Shown here in pieces: positions 26,774 to 35,993 of a stretch of 64,000 bases of DNA (the stretch's first letter is position 1; every line of letters begins with the position of its first letter). The notes under the pieces are model-generated. The model was not told where the DNA came from. It saw nothing but the letters and a program-made list of their open reading frames with translations, and searched no databases. Origin of the DNA: JAEULH01 sp963789785. GTDB lineage: Bacteria; Pseudomonadota; Alphaproteobacteria; Rhodospirillales; Defluviicoccaceae. Made by a program: the position numbers and the translations under genes. The stretch is taken from assembly GCA_963789785.1 (NCBI GenBank), contig CAWBNC010000003.1:81035-145034 (forward strand), in the 5' to 3' direction.

Positions 26774-27816
26774 GCACCGCTCTTCATTGCTGCCCCGGCA
26801 GGAGGAGGGAAAACATACACGGCGTCAGCCAGATCGGCGGCTAATGCGCAAGCGTCGGCCTGCGCCACCGGCAGCAGGACAATTGTCGGCGGCGAACCGA
26901 GATCGGCGAGCTGATGGGGAATGCCCCACCGATGCGCGAGATGGCCGGAGCCGGCAATCGCGACGACGACGGCGCCAGGGTGGCTGGACGCGGCCGCGCT
27001 GATTGCCTCCGCCATGGCCCGATCCCAGGTCAGCTGCGCGTCGGTGAAGCGCGCCAGCCGAGCGTCACTCGCGCCTGCCGATCCAGGATCTTGCGCTTGA
27101 TCGGCCGCTCGGTTCGGATCGCCGGTATGCGCGCGGAATACGTCATCGAGAGACTGCCGGTAGGCATCGGCCGGCGGTGCCGGATCGCCGATGCCTTGGC
27201 GCGCGGCGGTTGGCACTGAAGCCCAGCCGTCGCGAGCGACCCGGGCAACCAGGCTGCGATCGACATTCAAAGCAACCATTGGGATGCGGTGGAGTCGGGC
27301 AAAGTGAAACAGCGGCATGTAGAGCCTCGGATCAAAACCCCACGTCTTCTGCCAGTTGACCGCAACGAGAAAGTCTTCCTCGCCCAAAGATCCGGCGACC
27401 CACAGGTCGAGCGCGGCCTGCGCGCTCCGCGGCAGCATTTCGACGCCGATGACCATCGCCGGTCGGCGCCCTTGGATCGCAGCGAGTGTATGCAACTGCC
27501 AACGATGGTGATCGGCATCATCGTGGGCCTCGCCGAGAAGAACGATGTCTGCGGCCGCGGCGCGCCCGATCAATGCGTCAGCCGGTACTGTCTTGCGGCT
27601 TGCCGGCTCCAGCCAGGTCGAAGTCGCCGCGCAGGCGATGGCCGATCGTGCAGCGGCAGCGGCCTGCGCGGGGCCGTGGGCACAACCGGTCGACAGTGCG
27701 GCAAGGGCCAGTGCACCCGCCGTCATGAGCTGCCGCGCACGATCCGGCATGCCATGTCGCGCCGGGAGGGCGTCAAATAGGCTCAGGCCAATCCGTCGGA
27801 GGTGGCGAGGCGTCAC
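26764..27816 (-). CDS. chaN: ChaN-family haem/iron-regulated lipoprotein
   Basis: The protein has a lipobox LAALSTGC and the ChaN signature IVLLGEAHDDADHHRWQ, followed by VIGVEMLPRSAQAALD and the late motif AIAGSGHLAHRWGIPHQL. ChaN-type proteins are outer-membrane lipoproteins; Campylobacter ChaN binds two haems as a dimer. GTG 27816 has a good ribosome-binding site (AGGGAG, seven bases) but gives a 46-residue stretch before the lipidated cysteine. ATG 27750 would give a normal-length signal with a weak site, so the start is open. It is convergent with flgL and separated from the HDAC-like gene by a divergent gap. Confidence 0.8.
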   Translation of the reverse strand: MTPRHLRRIGLSLFDALPARHGMPDRARQLMTAGALALAALSTGCAHGPAQAAAAARSAIACAATSTWLEPASRKTVPADALIGRAAAADIVLLGEAHDDADHHRWQLHTLAAIQGRRPAMVIGVEMLPRSAQAALDLWVAGSLGEEDFLVAVNWQKTWGFDPRLYMPLFHFARLHRIPMVALNVDRSLVARVARDGWASVPTAARQGIGDPAPPADAYRQSLDDVFRAHTGDPNRAADQAQDPGSAGASDARLARFTDAQLTWDRAMAEAISAAASSHPGAVVVAIAGSGHLAHRWGIPHQLADLGSPPTIVLLPVAQADACALAADLADAVYVFPPPAGAAMKSGAYR

Positions 27817-28152
27817 GCGATCTCCCTATCAATAAGCGGCCGGGTCGATCCGATTCCGTCCGCTGCGGCGGTTGCGCGCCGCCATCCTCCGGCCTGGCCA
27901 GCGCCGCCATAACCCGTCCCTGCTGCCGCCGACGAAAACGGACGCGATGTCCGCTCCGCGCGCGCCACGCCATCCGGCTTCCCGTCATGTCGAATCCCCC
28001 CTGTGGATGACACCATGCAAAAGCGAGTTTCGAGCGCGATTCTGAGCGACGCACGATAGCGCGTGCAAGCCTGAATCGCGTCCGCGTCGCAGCGCACATC
28101 TCGCAAAACCCGGGCACTGCGGCATTTGTTGACGCCACTTGCGGCCGCCGCC
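27817..28152. other. intergenic region between divergent chaN and HDAC-like genes
   Basis: This gap of about 336 bases must carry promoters for both divergent genes, but I see no convincing -35/-10 pair for either. TTGACG at 28129-28134 resembles a -35 box, but no matching -10 follows before the first ATG. Frames on the minus strand through this area are arginine-rich and look like chance open frames. Confidence 0.4.
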
Positions 28153-29331
28153 ATGTACCGGCTGATGCTCCAGACCTCAGACAATCCCGCCATTGCCAGC
28201 TTGGCCAGGCCGATCATGATCGGCAGCGACATCTACCGCACCTCGAAGCACGCTTCGGGCCATCCTCTGGCCATACCACGGGTGTCACTGTGCATCGACC
28301 TGTGCCGTGCGCTGAACTGGCTTCCGGGGGACGAATACATGGACAGCCCGCTGGCCAGCGTCGCCGATCTTTGCCGCTTTCACACGCCGGCATACGTCGC
28401 TGCGGTTCAGCGGTGCGAGCAGCGCCAACATGCGGATGCCGACGACCGGTCCCGCTTCAACCTCGGCGTCAACGGCAACCCCGTCTATGCCGAGATGTTC
28501 CGCCGTCCGGCGACCGCCTGCGGCGCCTCGCTGGCAGCGGCCGGACGGCTGCGCAACGGAGGCGTCGTCTACAATCCGGCCGGCGGCACCCACCATGGTC
28601 TGGCTGGAAGGGCGAGCGGCTTTTGCATTTTCAACGACCCGGTTCTCGCCATTCTTGCCCTTCTCGACGGCGGCTTGCGACGGGTCTTCTATCTTGATCT
28701 CGATGCGCACTTCGGCGACGGCGTCCAGGTAGCCTTCGCCGACGACGACCGGGTATTCACCCTCTCGCTTCACGAGGGCGGTCGCTGGCCCATGGCTCGC
28801 GACGACACCTGGACCGCCGGTCCGGGCGGCGTCCACGACCGCGCCGGCGGTACCGCGCGAAACCTGCCCCTGCCCCGGGATCTGAACGACAGCGAGATGG
28901 CGGTTGTCATCGAAGCCGCGGCTCTCCCGTTGATCGAGATGTTCGCGCCGGAAGCCATCGTCGCACAGTGCGGCGCCGACGCTCTCGCCGATGATCCGAT
29001 GACAAAGCTGTCGCTATCGAACCGGGCGTTGTGGGCCGCAGTCGAAGCGTTGCGGAAGCTGGCGCCGCGTCTGCTCGTGCTCGGCGGCGGCGGCTACAAT
29101 CCGTGGAGCGTCGCCCGCTGCTGGACCGGGATCTGGGCCACATTGACCGGCCGATCGATTTCCGAGCGCCTGCCGGACGCGGCCGAACGACTGCTGCGTT
29201 CGGTGCATTGGCCGCACCGACGGGGACGTACGCCGCCGACGCACTGGTTCACGACCTTGGCCGACACGCCTAACACGGGCGTTGTGCGCCCGGAAATCCG
29301 CACGCTGGTGGACCTCGTCACAGCGCCCTGA
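28153..29331 (+). CDS. histone deacetylase-family (AcuC/HDAC-like) zinc hydrolase
   Basis: The protein of about 392 residues has the arginase-deacetylase fold signature: NPAGGTHHGL (active-site histidine pair), GFCIFND, FYLDLDAHFGDGVQ (zinc-binding aspartate and histidine), QCGADALADDPMTKL (second zinc aspartate) and GGGGYNPW (the transition-state tyrosine segment). Bacterial members include AcuC and acetylpolyamine amidohydrolases; they remove acyl groups from lysines or polyamines. I cannot tell which substrate applies. The start is uncertain: ATG 28153 and ATG 28216 (just before IGSDIYR) are both possible, and homologues usually begin a few residues before that motif. Confidence 0.85.
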   Translation: MYRLMLQTSDNPAIASLARPIMIGSDIYRTSKHASGHPLAIPRVSLCIDLCRALNWLPGDEYMDSPLASVADLCRFHTPAYVAAVQRCEQRQHADADDRSRFNLGVNGNPVYAEMFRRPATACGASLAAAGRLRNGGVVYNPAGGTHHGLAGRASGFCIFNDPVLAILALLDGGLRRVFYLDLDAHFGDGVQVAFADDDRVFTLSLHEGGRWPMARDDTWTAGPGGVHDRAGGTARNLPLPRDLNDSEMAVVIEAAALPLIEMFAPEAIVAQCGADALADDPMTKLSLSNRALWAAVEALRKLAPRLLVLGGGGYNPWSVARCWTGIWATLTGRSISERLPDAAERLLRSVHWPHRRGRTPPTHWFTTLADTPNTGVVRPEIRTLVDLVTAP

Positions 29332-29381
29332 TCGGCGTTCCCCGCTGCAACTGGTTCTCGATCGCGGCTGCCAACGGCGGC

Positions 29382-29480
29382 CTACTGGTAGTACGCGGCG
29401 AAGACCAGCAGCGTACCCGCAGCGGCGACGGCAAGAGCCGCCAATGGGACGATCTGGGCGATCAGGTGGTCGAAGTTCAT
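29382..29480 (-). CDS. 32-residue single-helix membrane peptide
   Basis: A complete small frame encodes a peptide starting MNFDHLIAQIVP, followed by a hydrophobic helix of about 18 residues (LAALAVAAAGTLLVFAA) and ending AYYQ. AGGGGATATGTC lies immediately upstream, giving a good Shine-Dalgarno about nine bases from the ATG. The acidic N-terminus and single helix resemble small accessory subunits or regulators of membrane complexes, but I recognise no family. It lies convergent to the HDAC-like gene, 50 bases from its stop, and alone on its strand. Codon use is ordinary for this DNA. Confidence 0.6.
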   Translation of the reverse strand: MNFDHLIAQIVPLAALAVAAAGTLLVFAAYYQ

Positions 29481-29618
29481 GACATATCCCCTGTGTCTGT
29501 CCGGCCGGTGGCTGCTGTGTGCAGACTTGGGCCGCGCTCTGAATGTGTCACCGCGAGCCTACCGGCCGACCGCCACGCCCTTAAGCGCTTCTTTTGCAAT
29601 GCAGCATAGCTGTAGCCG

Positions 29619-29671
29619 CATAAATAAGCAATGATTCATCATTATTTATGAATTCACGGCATATATCCGTG
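29619..29671. repeat. AT-rich nested palindromes
   Basis: CATAAATAA at 29619-29627 and TTATTTATG at 29642-29650 form a perfect nine-base inverted repeat, and the inner bases hold a second one (AATGAT/ATCATT). Just after it, CACGG at 29655-29659 pairs with CCGTG at 29667-29671 around CATATAT. The block stands out against GC-rich surroundings and lies about 140 bases upstream of the 32-residue peptide gene, so it could be an operator or promoter region. Confidence 0.5.
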
Positions 29672-29945
29672 CCACATTGTTTCCATAGCTCCCGCGCACA
29701 CGGTGCCAAGACAAGCGGCGGGCGAAGGGTTTCAACTTGCGCCGACGATGTTTAACTCCTGGTGTATGAGAAGAATCTCAGCGACGCCGGCTAAAGGGAG
29801 ATGGATCAGAAACCGGCGTGCCCTCCACAGCGGATCTCGGTGCCGCTTTGGCAGCGCGGGCCGGCGCCGCCGACATGCGTGTCGGCAGACTGACGATCCA
29901 CGATTTTGGGCGCACGCATCGATTGGAACCGTCGCCGGCGCGTAC

Positions 29946-29969
29946 GAAAAAGCCCCGCCGAAGCGGGGC
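29946..29969 (-). terminator. rho-independent terminator with UUCG loop
   Basis: On the minus strand GCCCCGC, loop TTCG, GCGGGGC and then TTTTT form a seven-pair GC stem with the very stable UUCG tetraloop and a T tract. It lies about 180 bases downstream of the cache-domain gene stop and probably ends that transcript. A structured 3' untranslated region or small RNA could lie between. Confidence 0.8.
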
Positions 29970-30147
29970 ATCGAGAAGCTGTGACAGCCGACCTGAAGCC
30001 GGCCGTCATTTGTTCTTCAGCTTACGTTTGGCTCAGTCTGCCTCCGGATTGCAGTACCCGAAGGGAGGCGATTCGATCGATAGATGACGATCAAGCAACC
30101 TTTCCGTCCCCAACGGGCGCTGAACCTTCTAGGCGCGGCCTCGGAGG

Positions 30148-30597
30148 CTACTTGTAATAACCGACGGCGCAGACCTGGTCCTTGACCTTGGTCACGTATG
30201 CGACCTTCTGCACCGGGTCGCCGCCGTCCGGCCGCGGATACATGTAGGTAACCTCGCCGATCTTGCCCTCTTTCGCCTCATCCATGATTGCTTTGCCAAA
30301 AGCCTTGCCGCTCTTATCCTTGAGGTCGGTCAGGCTTTTTCCGACAAGTTTAGGGTGGGCGGTGAAGTTGCCGTCCGGGCCGGCACAGAACGGATACAAG
30401 TCCTTCTCTTTAAAGCCATCCTCGCCAGCGCTAATCATCTTAAGCGCCTTCGACTCGTCTTGCTTTATGGCCCCAACGACCTTCTCCAGCATTGCCTTGG
30501 CCTCTGCCGGAGTACCGTATTGATCGGCTGCGTAGGCGCTGCCGAGACTGCCGGCGAGCAGGAAACCCAGCACGAGAGCCCAACTGATTCGGAGCAT
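30148..30597 (-). CDS. secreted single cache-domain protein
   Basis: The 149-residue precursor has a clear signal peptide (WALVLGFLLAGSLGSAYAA, cleaved after A-Y-A). The mature part reads like a single cache (sCache_2) domain: AMLEKVVGAIKQDESKALKMI, then FCAGPDGNFTAHPKLVGKSL, and MYPRPDGGDPVQKVAYV. Such domains bind small ligands in chemoreceptors and kinases, but here the domain stands alone as a soluble periplasmic protein. ATG 30597 follows GGAGGGGAGACGTCT, a good ribosome-binding site; the longer frame to 30675 has none. The gene is monocistronic and has a terminator downstream. Confidence 0.8.
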   Translation of the reverse strand: MLRISWALVLGFLLAGSLGSAYAADQYGTPAEAKAMLEKVVGAIKQDESKALKMISAGEDGFKEKDLYPFCAGPDGNFTAHPKLVGKSLTDLKDKSGKAFGKAIMDEAKEGKIGEVTYMYPRPDGGDPVQKVAYVTKVKDQVCAVGYYK

Positions 30598-30723
30598 AGA
30601 CGTCTCCCCTCCTGATAATGTTGAACGCTTTTGTTTCCTCTGGCCGTTGCACATAGTGTTCATCGCAACGACCACAGGCGCTGTTATTGTATATCAATTG
30701 AGGCAATCGTATGACCAGCGATA

Positions 30724-32360
30724 TCAGCAGCCAGCCGGCAAATTCTCTCCTGTAGCGGCGACACTCCCGATCAGCGCCTGAAGCGCCTCCAGCCGATCAG
30801 CCTCCGCCGCCGGCTTGTCCCAGCGAATACGACGAACCCGCGGGAAGCGCATGGCGACACCGGATTTGTGCCGCGTTGAGATCTGCACCGCATCGAAGGC
30901 AATCTCGAGAACCAGACTTGGCGCGACCGCCCGGACCGGCCCAAAGCGGTCAATCGTGTTACGCCGCACCCAACGATCGAGTTCGATGAGCTCGCTGTCG
31001 GTGAAGCCGGAATAGGCCTTGCCGACCGGCACGAGTTCGTCTGCGGTAGCGTCCTCGACGCCTAAGCGCCAGCAGCCGAAGGTGTAGTCGGAGTAGAACG
31101 ACGAGCGCTTGCCGTGGCCGCGCTGGGCGTACATCAGCACACAATCCGCCGTCAGCGGGTCGCGCTTCCATTTGAACCACGGCCCCTTCGGCCGCCCCGC
31201 CACGTATGGGCTGCGCCACCGCTTCAGCATCAGCCCCTCGATTCCCGCCGCTCGGGTGGAAGCTCTGATCGCAGCGAGGTGCGTCCAGTCGCGAAACCCG
31301 ACAAGCGGCGAGATGTCCATCCGTCCGGGGCGATGGGCGTCGTACCAGCGTTCGAGCCGGCTCCGTCGTCTGCTGAGGGGAAGGCCACGAAGATCTTCGT
31401 CGCCGTCGAGAAGGATGTCGTAAAGACGGACATGAGCCGGGTAGCGCGCCATCATCGCCCGAGTCACGGCCTTGCGACCGAGACGCTGCTGGAGGTCGTT
31501 GAACGGCGCGATCTCGCCCTCGCGGGCGATGAGCAACTCTCCGTCGAGAACGGCAGCAAAATCCAGATTGGCGACGACATCAGGGAAGCTTGCGCCGATA
31601 TCGTCGCCGGTACGCGAGAACAGCCGCGCTTCCCCGCCGCCGCCGGCGATCTGCACGCGAATACCGTCCCACTTCCATTCGCAGGCGTAATCGGACGGGT
31701 CGAGCCTATCCAGATCGCCTTCGTCGAGCGGGTTCGCCAGCATAAGCGGGCGGAACCCAAGCGCGGCATGCACGTCGGGTCGGCCCCCCCGACCGTCAAG
31801 CCAGGCGAAGAGATCGAGGTATGGCGGCTTCAGCCCGTGCCACAGCTCCTCCACATCGGCCAGCGGAACGCCGCCGAACCCGGCGATGGCCGTCTTCGCG
31901 AGCCGAGCCGAAACGCCGACGCGGAGCCCCCCGGTGATCAGCTTGAGCAGGGCGTAGCGGCCGCTCGCGTCGAGGTCGTCGAGCCAGCCCTCGACGATCG
32001 CGGGAATATCCTTGCGGCTCGCGTCGTGAAGGGTCTCGACAACCGCACTCAGCGAAGGTGGCGACGCGGACGCGCAGTCGACCGGCGGGCCAGATCAGCG
32101 CCGCGGTTTCCGCCAGGTCGCCGACGAAGTCGTAGGACAGGGCGAACAGGAACGGATCGACCCGGCTTGTGACCAGGGTCCGGATCAGGGCCGGTTTGGC
32201 TGCCGTAAAGCTGAGGTCGCCGGTCAGCGCCGCGAGGCCATAGCCGCGTTCGGGGTCCGGCTGATCGGCGAAAATAGCTGCCCATCAGCCTGAGCTTGGC
32301 GTTGCGTTGCGGTGCGAAAGTCAAACCTTCCAGCAGTTCGGCAAACGCTCGCACCGTCAA
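30724..32360 (-). CDS. ATP-dependent DNA ligase (ligase-associated repair module), two frameshifts
   Basis: After merging two +1 breaks (about 32271-32274, in an A/T run, and about 32080-32095) the protein is about 544 residues. The N-terminal half (AELLEGLTFAPQRNAKLRL, then GLAALTGDLSF, then DFVGDLAET) is the accessory domain of bacterial ligases in the DNA_lig_bact family. The adenylation motif is EWKWDGIRVQ, with the lysine near residue 229 accepting AMP, and later LFSRTGDDI and EGLMLKRWRSPY. The enzyme seals nicks using ATP. The TTG start at 32360 overlaps the exonuclease stop (TTGA), so the two are co-translated in the repair module. Confidence 0.85.
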
Positions 32361-33385
32361 TCGTCCTCGTCTTCGAAGCCTGCGACCGACAGGGCCGAGG
32401 CCCGATAGCCGCGACTGGCGGCATGGTGAACCAGCGCCTCCTCGCGGCCGTGAGTGACCAGAACTGCCGGCGCGCCGACGTCATCGAGCGTTGCCGTGAG
32501 TTCGTCCCAGTCGGCATGGTCGGAGATGACAAGCGGCAGTTCGATGCCCCGCTGGCGGACGCGCTGGCGGATTCCCATCCAGCCGGACGCCATGGCGGTG
32601 ACGGGATCGGGAAAGGCGCGGGCCCAGCGGTCGGCTAGAGCCGACGGCGGGCACAGCACGATCTCGCCCGCGAGGGTACGCCGGGCCCCGCCGGCAATTG
32701 CGCTGATCGGGCCCAGGTCCAAACCGGCGCGCGCGTAGACGTTGCAAAGGTTGACTAGCGCGCCGTGGAGCCAGATCGTTCGGTCGTAGCCGGCCCGGCG
32801 CAGCAGCATGATCAGTCGCTGGCACTTGCCGAGAGCATAGACGCCGACGAGGTGACAGCGTTCCGGGAACAGCCGCACCGAGGTCAGCAGGCGCTCGATC
32901 TCGTGACTGTCGGGCGGATGGCGAAAGACCGGGAGACCGAATGTCGCCTCGGTGATGAAGACGTCGCAGGGCACGATTTCGAAGCCGGCGCAGGTCGGGT
33001 CCGGCCGCCGCTTGTAGTCGCCGGAGACGACAACGCGGCAGCCACGGTACTCGATCACGACCTGCGCGCTGCCGAGAATATGGCCGGCCGGTACGAAACG
33101 GACGATGGCTTCACCGAGGCGAAGCGGCGTGCCGTCATCCAGGCTCTCGATCGGGCCCGCGTCTTTGCCGTAGCGGGCCCGCATGATCGCAGCGGTTCCC
33201 GGTGTCGCAAGAACGCTGCGGTGGCCGGGACGGGCATGATCCGCATGGCCATGGGTGACAATCGCACGATCCACCGGCCGAATCGGATCAATGTAGAAGC
33301 TGCCCGGTTCGCACCACAAGCCGGCGCTGGTCGGCCGCAGCCACCGGGGATGGACTTGTTGATGATCTTGCGCCGTCGCGTCCAT
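32357..33385 (-). CDS. ligase-associated DNA exonuclease, metallo-beta-lactamase fold
   Basis: The 342-residue protein has the MBL metal motif VTHGHADHARPGH (H-x-H-x-D-H), then GDYKRRPDPTC, HPPDSHE and ISDHADWDEL, like the beta-CASP-related exonucleases that accompany ATP ligases in bacteria. It would resect or trim DNA ends for the ligase. I use ATG 33385, just before an N-terminal segment typical of the family (VHPRWLRPTSAGLWCEPGSF). The longer frame to 33502 runs into the divergent helicase promoter. It is divergent from the helicase gene, with about 97 bases between. Confidence 0.87.
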   Translation of the reverse strand: MDATAQDHQQVHPRWLRPTSAGLWCEPGSFYIDPIRPVDRAIVTHGHADHARPGHRSVLATPGTAAIMRARYGKDAGPIESLDDGTPLRLGEAIVRFVPAGHILGSAQVVIEYRGCRVVVSGDYKRRPDPTCAGFEIVPCDVFITEATFGLPVFRHPPDSHEIERLLTSVRLFPERCHLVGVYALGKCQRLIMLLRRAGYDRTIWLHGALVNLCNVYARAGLDLGPISAIAGGARRTLAGEIVLCPPSALADRWARAFPDPVTAMASGWMGIRQRVRQRGIELPLVISDHADWDELTATLDDVGAPAVLVTHGREEALVHHAASRGYRASALSVAGFEDEDD

Positions 33386-33482
33386 GGTGCCCGGTCCGTC
33401 CGTTCGCGCGCCTGCACGGAGATCACCTCGCCTCGGCCGTCCAAAGCGGGTCCGGTGCGATGACAGGCGGGTATCGTGAGTT

Positions 33483-35993
33483 ATGTATAGCGAGATGAGC
33501 ATGGAGCTACCCGCCCGCTTCCGGAGCTGGTTATCGACGCGCGAGTGGCGGCTATACCCGCATCAGCAGGCCATGATCGATGCAGCGCGACGAGGCGCGC
33601 ATGTCCTCCTGGTCGCCCCGACCGGGGGCGGCAAGACCCTTGCCGGATTCCTGCCGTCATTACTGGAGCTGGCGGATCCGGCGCGCGCGCGCGGAGACGG
33701 ATCCGGCCTGCACACGCTTTACATCTCGCCGCTGAAGGCGTTGACGGTCGACGTGCATCGCAACCTCGAGCGGCCGATTGCGGAGATGGATCTCGCCATC
33801 CGCGCCGAGACCCGCACGGGAGACACGCCGCAGGCCAAGCGCCAGCGTCAGCGCGCCCGGCCGCCGCAACTCCTGATGACAACACCGGAATCCCTGGCGC
33901 TGCTCCTCTCCTATGCCGACGCCGGGCGGATGTTCGCAGGAGTGCGCTGCGTGATCGTCGATGAATTGCACGCGCTGGTCGGCACCAAGCGCGGCGACCT
34001 GCTCGCTCTCGGTCTCGCTCGGTTGCAGACGCTGGCGCCGCGTTGCCGCCGCGTCGGGCTGTCGGCAACGGTGGCTTACCCGGATGAACTGCGCGCCTGG
34101 CTGTCGCCGCTGGCCGCCGGCGATGACGTCGTATTCGTGCGCGCCGGTGACGGACCGCCGGCCGATACCTCCATTCTCAACGCCTCGAACCGCATCCCGT
34201 GGTCGGGGCATATGGCCATGCATGCACTTCCCCTCGTCTACCAGCATATCTGCGAGGCGGCGACGACGATCGTCTTTGTCAACACCCGCGCTCAGGCCGA
34301 AATCGTCTTTCAGCAGTTGTGGCGGCTGAACGACCTCAACCTTCCGATCGCGCTGCATCACGGGAGCCTCGCGGTCGAACAGCGGCGCAAGGTGGAAGCC
34401 GCCATGGCCGCCGGGCGGCTGCGCGCGGTCGTGGCGACCTCGTCGCTTGATCTCGGCGTCGACTGGGCGGCCGTCGATCTGGTGATCCAGATCGGCGCGC
34501 CGAAAGGAGTGAGCCGCCTCATCCAGCGGATCGGCCGCGCCGGCCACCGCCTCGACCGGACCAGCCGGGCGATCCTGGTTCCGGCCAACCAATTCGAGCA
34601 TCTTGAGTGCACGGCCGCTTCGGAGGCGGTTGCCGCGGGCGAACTCGACGGCGATCCGCCAGCGCCCGGCGGCCTCGAAGTCCTCGCCCAACACCTTCTC
34701 GGCTGCGCCTGCTCCGCACCCATCTCCGCCGCAGCCCTGTATGACGAGGTTCGCCGGGCGGCGCCATACGCGCAACTGCCGCGCAGCGACTTCGACGACA
34801 CCCTGCGCTTTGTCGAATGTGGCGGCTACGCGCTGGGCGGCTACGAGCGCTACCGCCGCCTGGCCCAGGATGACGACGGCGCTTACCGCGTCGCCTCGCC
34901 GCGCGTGGCCCGCCTTTACCGGATGAACATCGGCACGATCGTCGAAGCGGTGACGATGAAGGTTCAGCTGAAGCGCGGCCGGGTTCTGGGCGAGGTCGAG
35001 GAGTATTTCATCCAGGGCCTGCAGCCGGGCGACACGTTCGTCTTCTCCGGGGAGGTTCTCCGCTTCGAGGCGGTTCGCGAGACGACTGCCATTGTATCGC
35101 GCGCCGCCGGCACGGAGCCGAAGATCCCGGCGTATGCGGGCGGCCGGCTGCCGTTATCGACGTCGCTGGCTCATCGCGTTCGGACCATGCTTGCCGACCC
35201 GATCCGATGGGAAGGACTGCCCGAAGACGTTCAAGAGTGGCTGCGGCTGCAGCAGGTGCGTTCGCTCGTTCCCGGCGCCGGCCAGCTTCTTGTGGAGATC
35301 TTCGCCCGCGGCGGCAAGGCGTTCATGGTGGCCTACAGCTTCGAGGGCCGGAACGTCCACCAGACCCTTGGCGTGTTGCTGACCCGGCGGATGGAGCGGG
35401 CCGGCCTCGCGCCCCTCGGTTTCGTCGCCACCGACTACGTTCTCGCCGTTTGGAGCATCAGGCCCGCGGAAGAGAGCGATATCGCCGACCTGTTCGCCGA
35501 GGACATGCTCGGCGACGATCTGGAAGACTGGATGAGCGAATCGTCGGTGATGAAGCGGACCTTCCGCAACGTTGCGGTCATCGCCGGGCTGATCGAGCGC
35601 CGCCACCCCGGCCAGGAGAAATCCCGCCGGCAGGTCACGGTCAACTCGGATCTGATCTACAATGTGCTGAGGCGCTATGAGCCGATGCACGTGCTGCTGC
35701 GCGCGACGCGCGCGGATGCCGCGCGCGGCCTTGCCGATCTAGGTCGCCTCGCGCAGATGCTCCGGCGCGTCCGCGGTTGCATCGTCATTCGCCGCTTGCC
35801 CCGCGTCTCGCCGCTGGCGGTACCGGTGCTGCTCGAGATCGGCAAGGAATCGGTCTTCGGTGCAGGCGTTGACGAGCTTCTCGACGTGACCGCTAGGAAC
35901 CTAATCGCCGAGGCGACGGGCGCGCACGATGCAGACGATGGCGACGGCCTGCCTGAAGCTCGAGCAACAAGACGCAGAAGGCGTCGCGCGTGA
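33483..35993 (+). CDS. ligase-associated DEXH-box helicase (Lhr-type)
   Basis: The 836-residue protein is a superfamily 2 helicase of the Lhr type. Motif I is APTGGGKTLAGFLPS near residue 40, motif II IVDELH near residue 160, motif III SATVAYPDEL, and motif VI QRIGRAGHR near residue 345. The remainder contains the winged-helix and Lhr core region. Together with the ligase, exonuclease and PdeM it makes up the conserved ligase-associated DNA damage response set. Three in-frame ATGs (33483, 33495, 33501) compete as start. Its stop overlaps the pdeM start as GTGA. Confidence 0.92.
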   Translation: MYSEMSMELPARFRSWLSTREWRLYPHQQAMIDAARRGAHVLLVAPTGGGKTLAGFLPSLLELADPARARGDGSGLHTLYISPLKALTVDVHRNLERPIAEMDLAIRAETRTGDTPQAKRQRQRARPPQLLMTTPESLALLLSYADAGRMFAGVRCVIVDELHALVGTKRGDLLALGLARLQTLAPRCRRVGLSATVAYPDELRAWLSPLAAGDDVVFVRAGDGPPADTSILNASNRIPWSGHMAMHALPLVYQHICEAATTIVFVNTRAQAEIVFQQLWRLNDLNLPIALHHGSLAVEQRRKVEAAMAAGRLRAVVATSSLDLGVDWAAVDLVIQIGAPKGVSRLIQRIGRAGHRLDRTSRAILVPANQFEHLECTAASEAVAAGELDGDPPAPGGLEVLAQHLLGCACSAPISAAALYDEVRRAAPYAQLPRSDFDDTLRFVECGGYALGGYERYRRLAQDDDGAYRVASPRVARLYRMNIGTIVEAVTMKVQLKRGRVLGEVEEYFIQGLQPGDTFVFSGEVLRFEAVRETTAIVSRAAGTEPKIPAYAGGRLPLSTSLAHRVRTMLADPIRWEGLPEDVQEWLRLQQVRSLVPGAGQLLVEIFARGGKAFMVAYSFEGRNVHQTLGVLLTRRMERAGLAPLGFVATDYVLAVWSIRPAEESDIADLFAEDMLGDDLEDWMSESSVMKRTFRNVAVIAGLIERRHPGQEKSRRQVTVNSDLIYNVLRRYEPMHVLLRATRADAARGLADLGRLAQMLRRVRGCIVIRRLPRVSPLAVPVLLEIGKESVFGAGVDELLDVTARNLIAEATGAHDADDGDGLPEARATRRRRRRA

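Larger units (their letters stand above)
29481..30147. other. gene-poor region with AT-rich palindromes and a terminator
   Basis: No convincing protein gene is seen in these 667 bases. Frames such as a minus-strand one around 29732-29971 are arginine-rich, pass through the terminator hairpin and lack a ribosome-binding site. The region holds an AT-rich block at 29615-29700 with two palindromes, and a strong minus-strand terminator near 29946-29969, both listed separately. A small RNA gene is possible but cannot be shown from sequence alone. Confidence 0.5.

Noticed and set aside
29732..29971. Minus-strand open frame of 79 codons
   Set aside because: It includes the terminator hairpin, lacks a ribosome-binding site and is arginine-rich, as in chance frames of GC-rich DNA.
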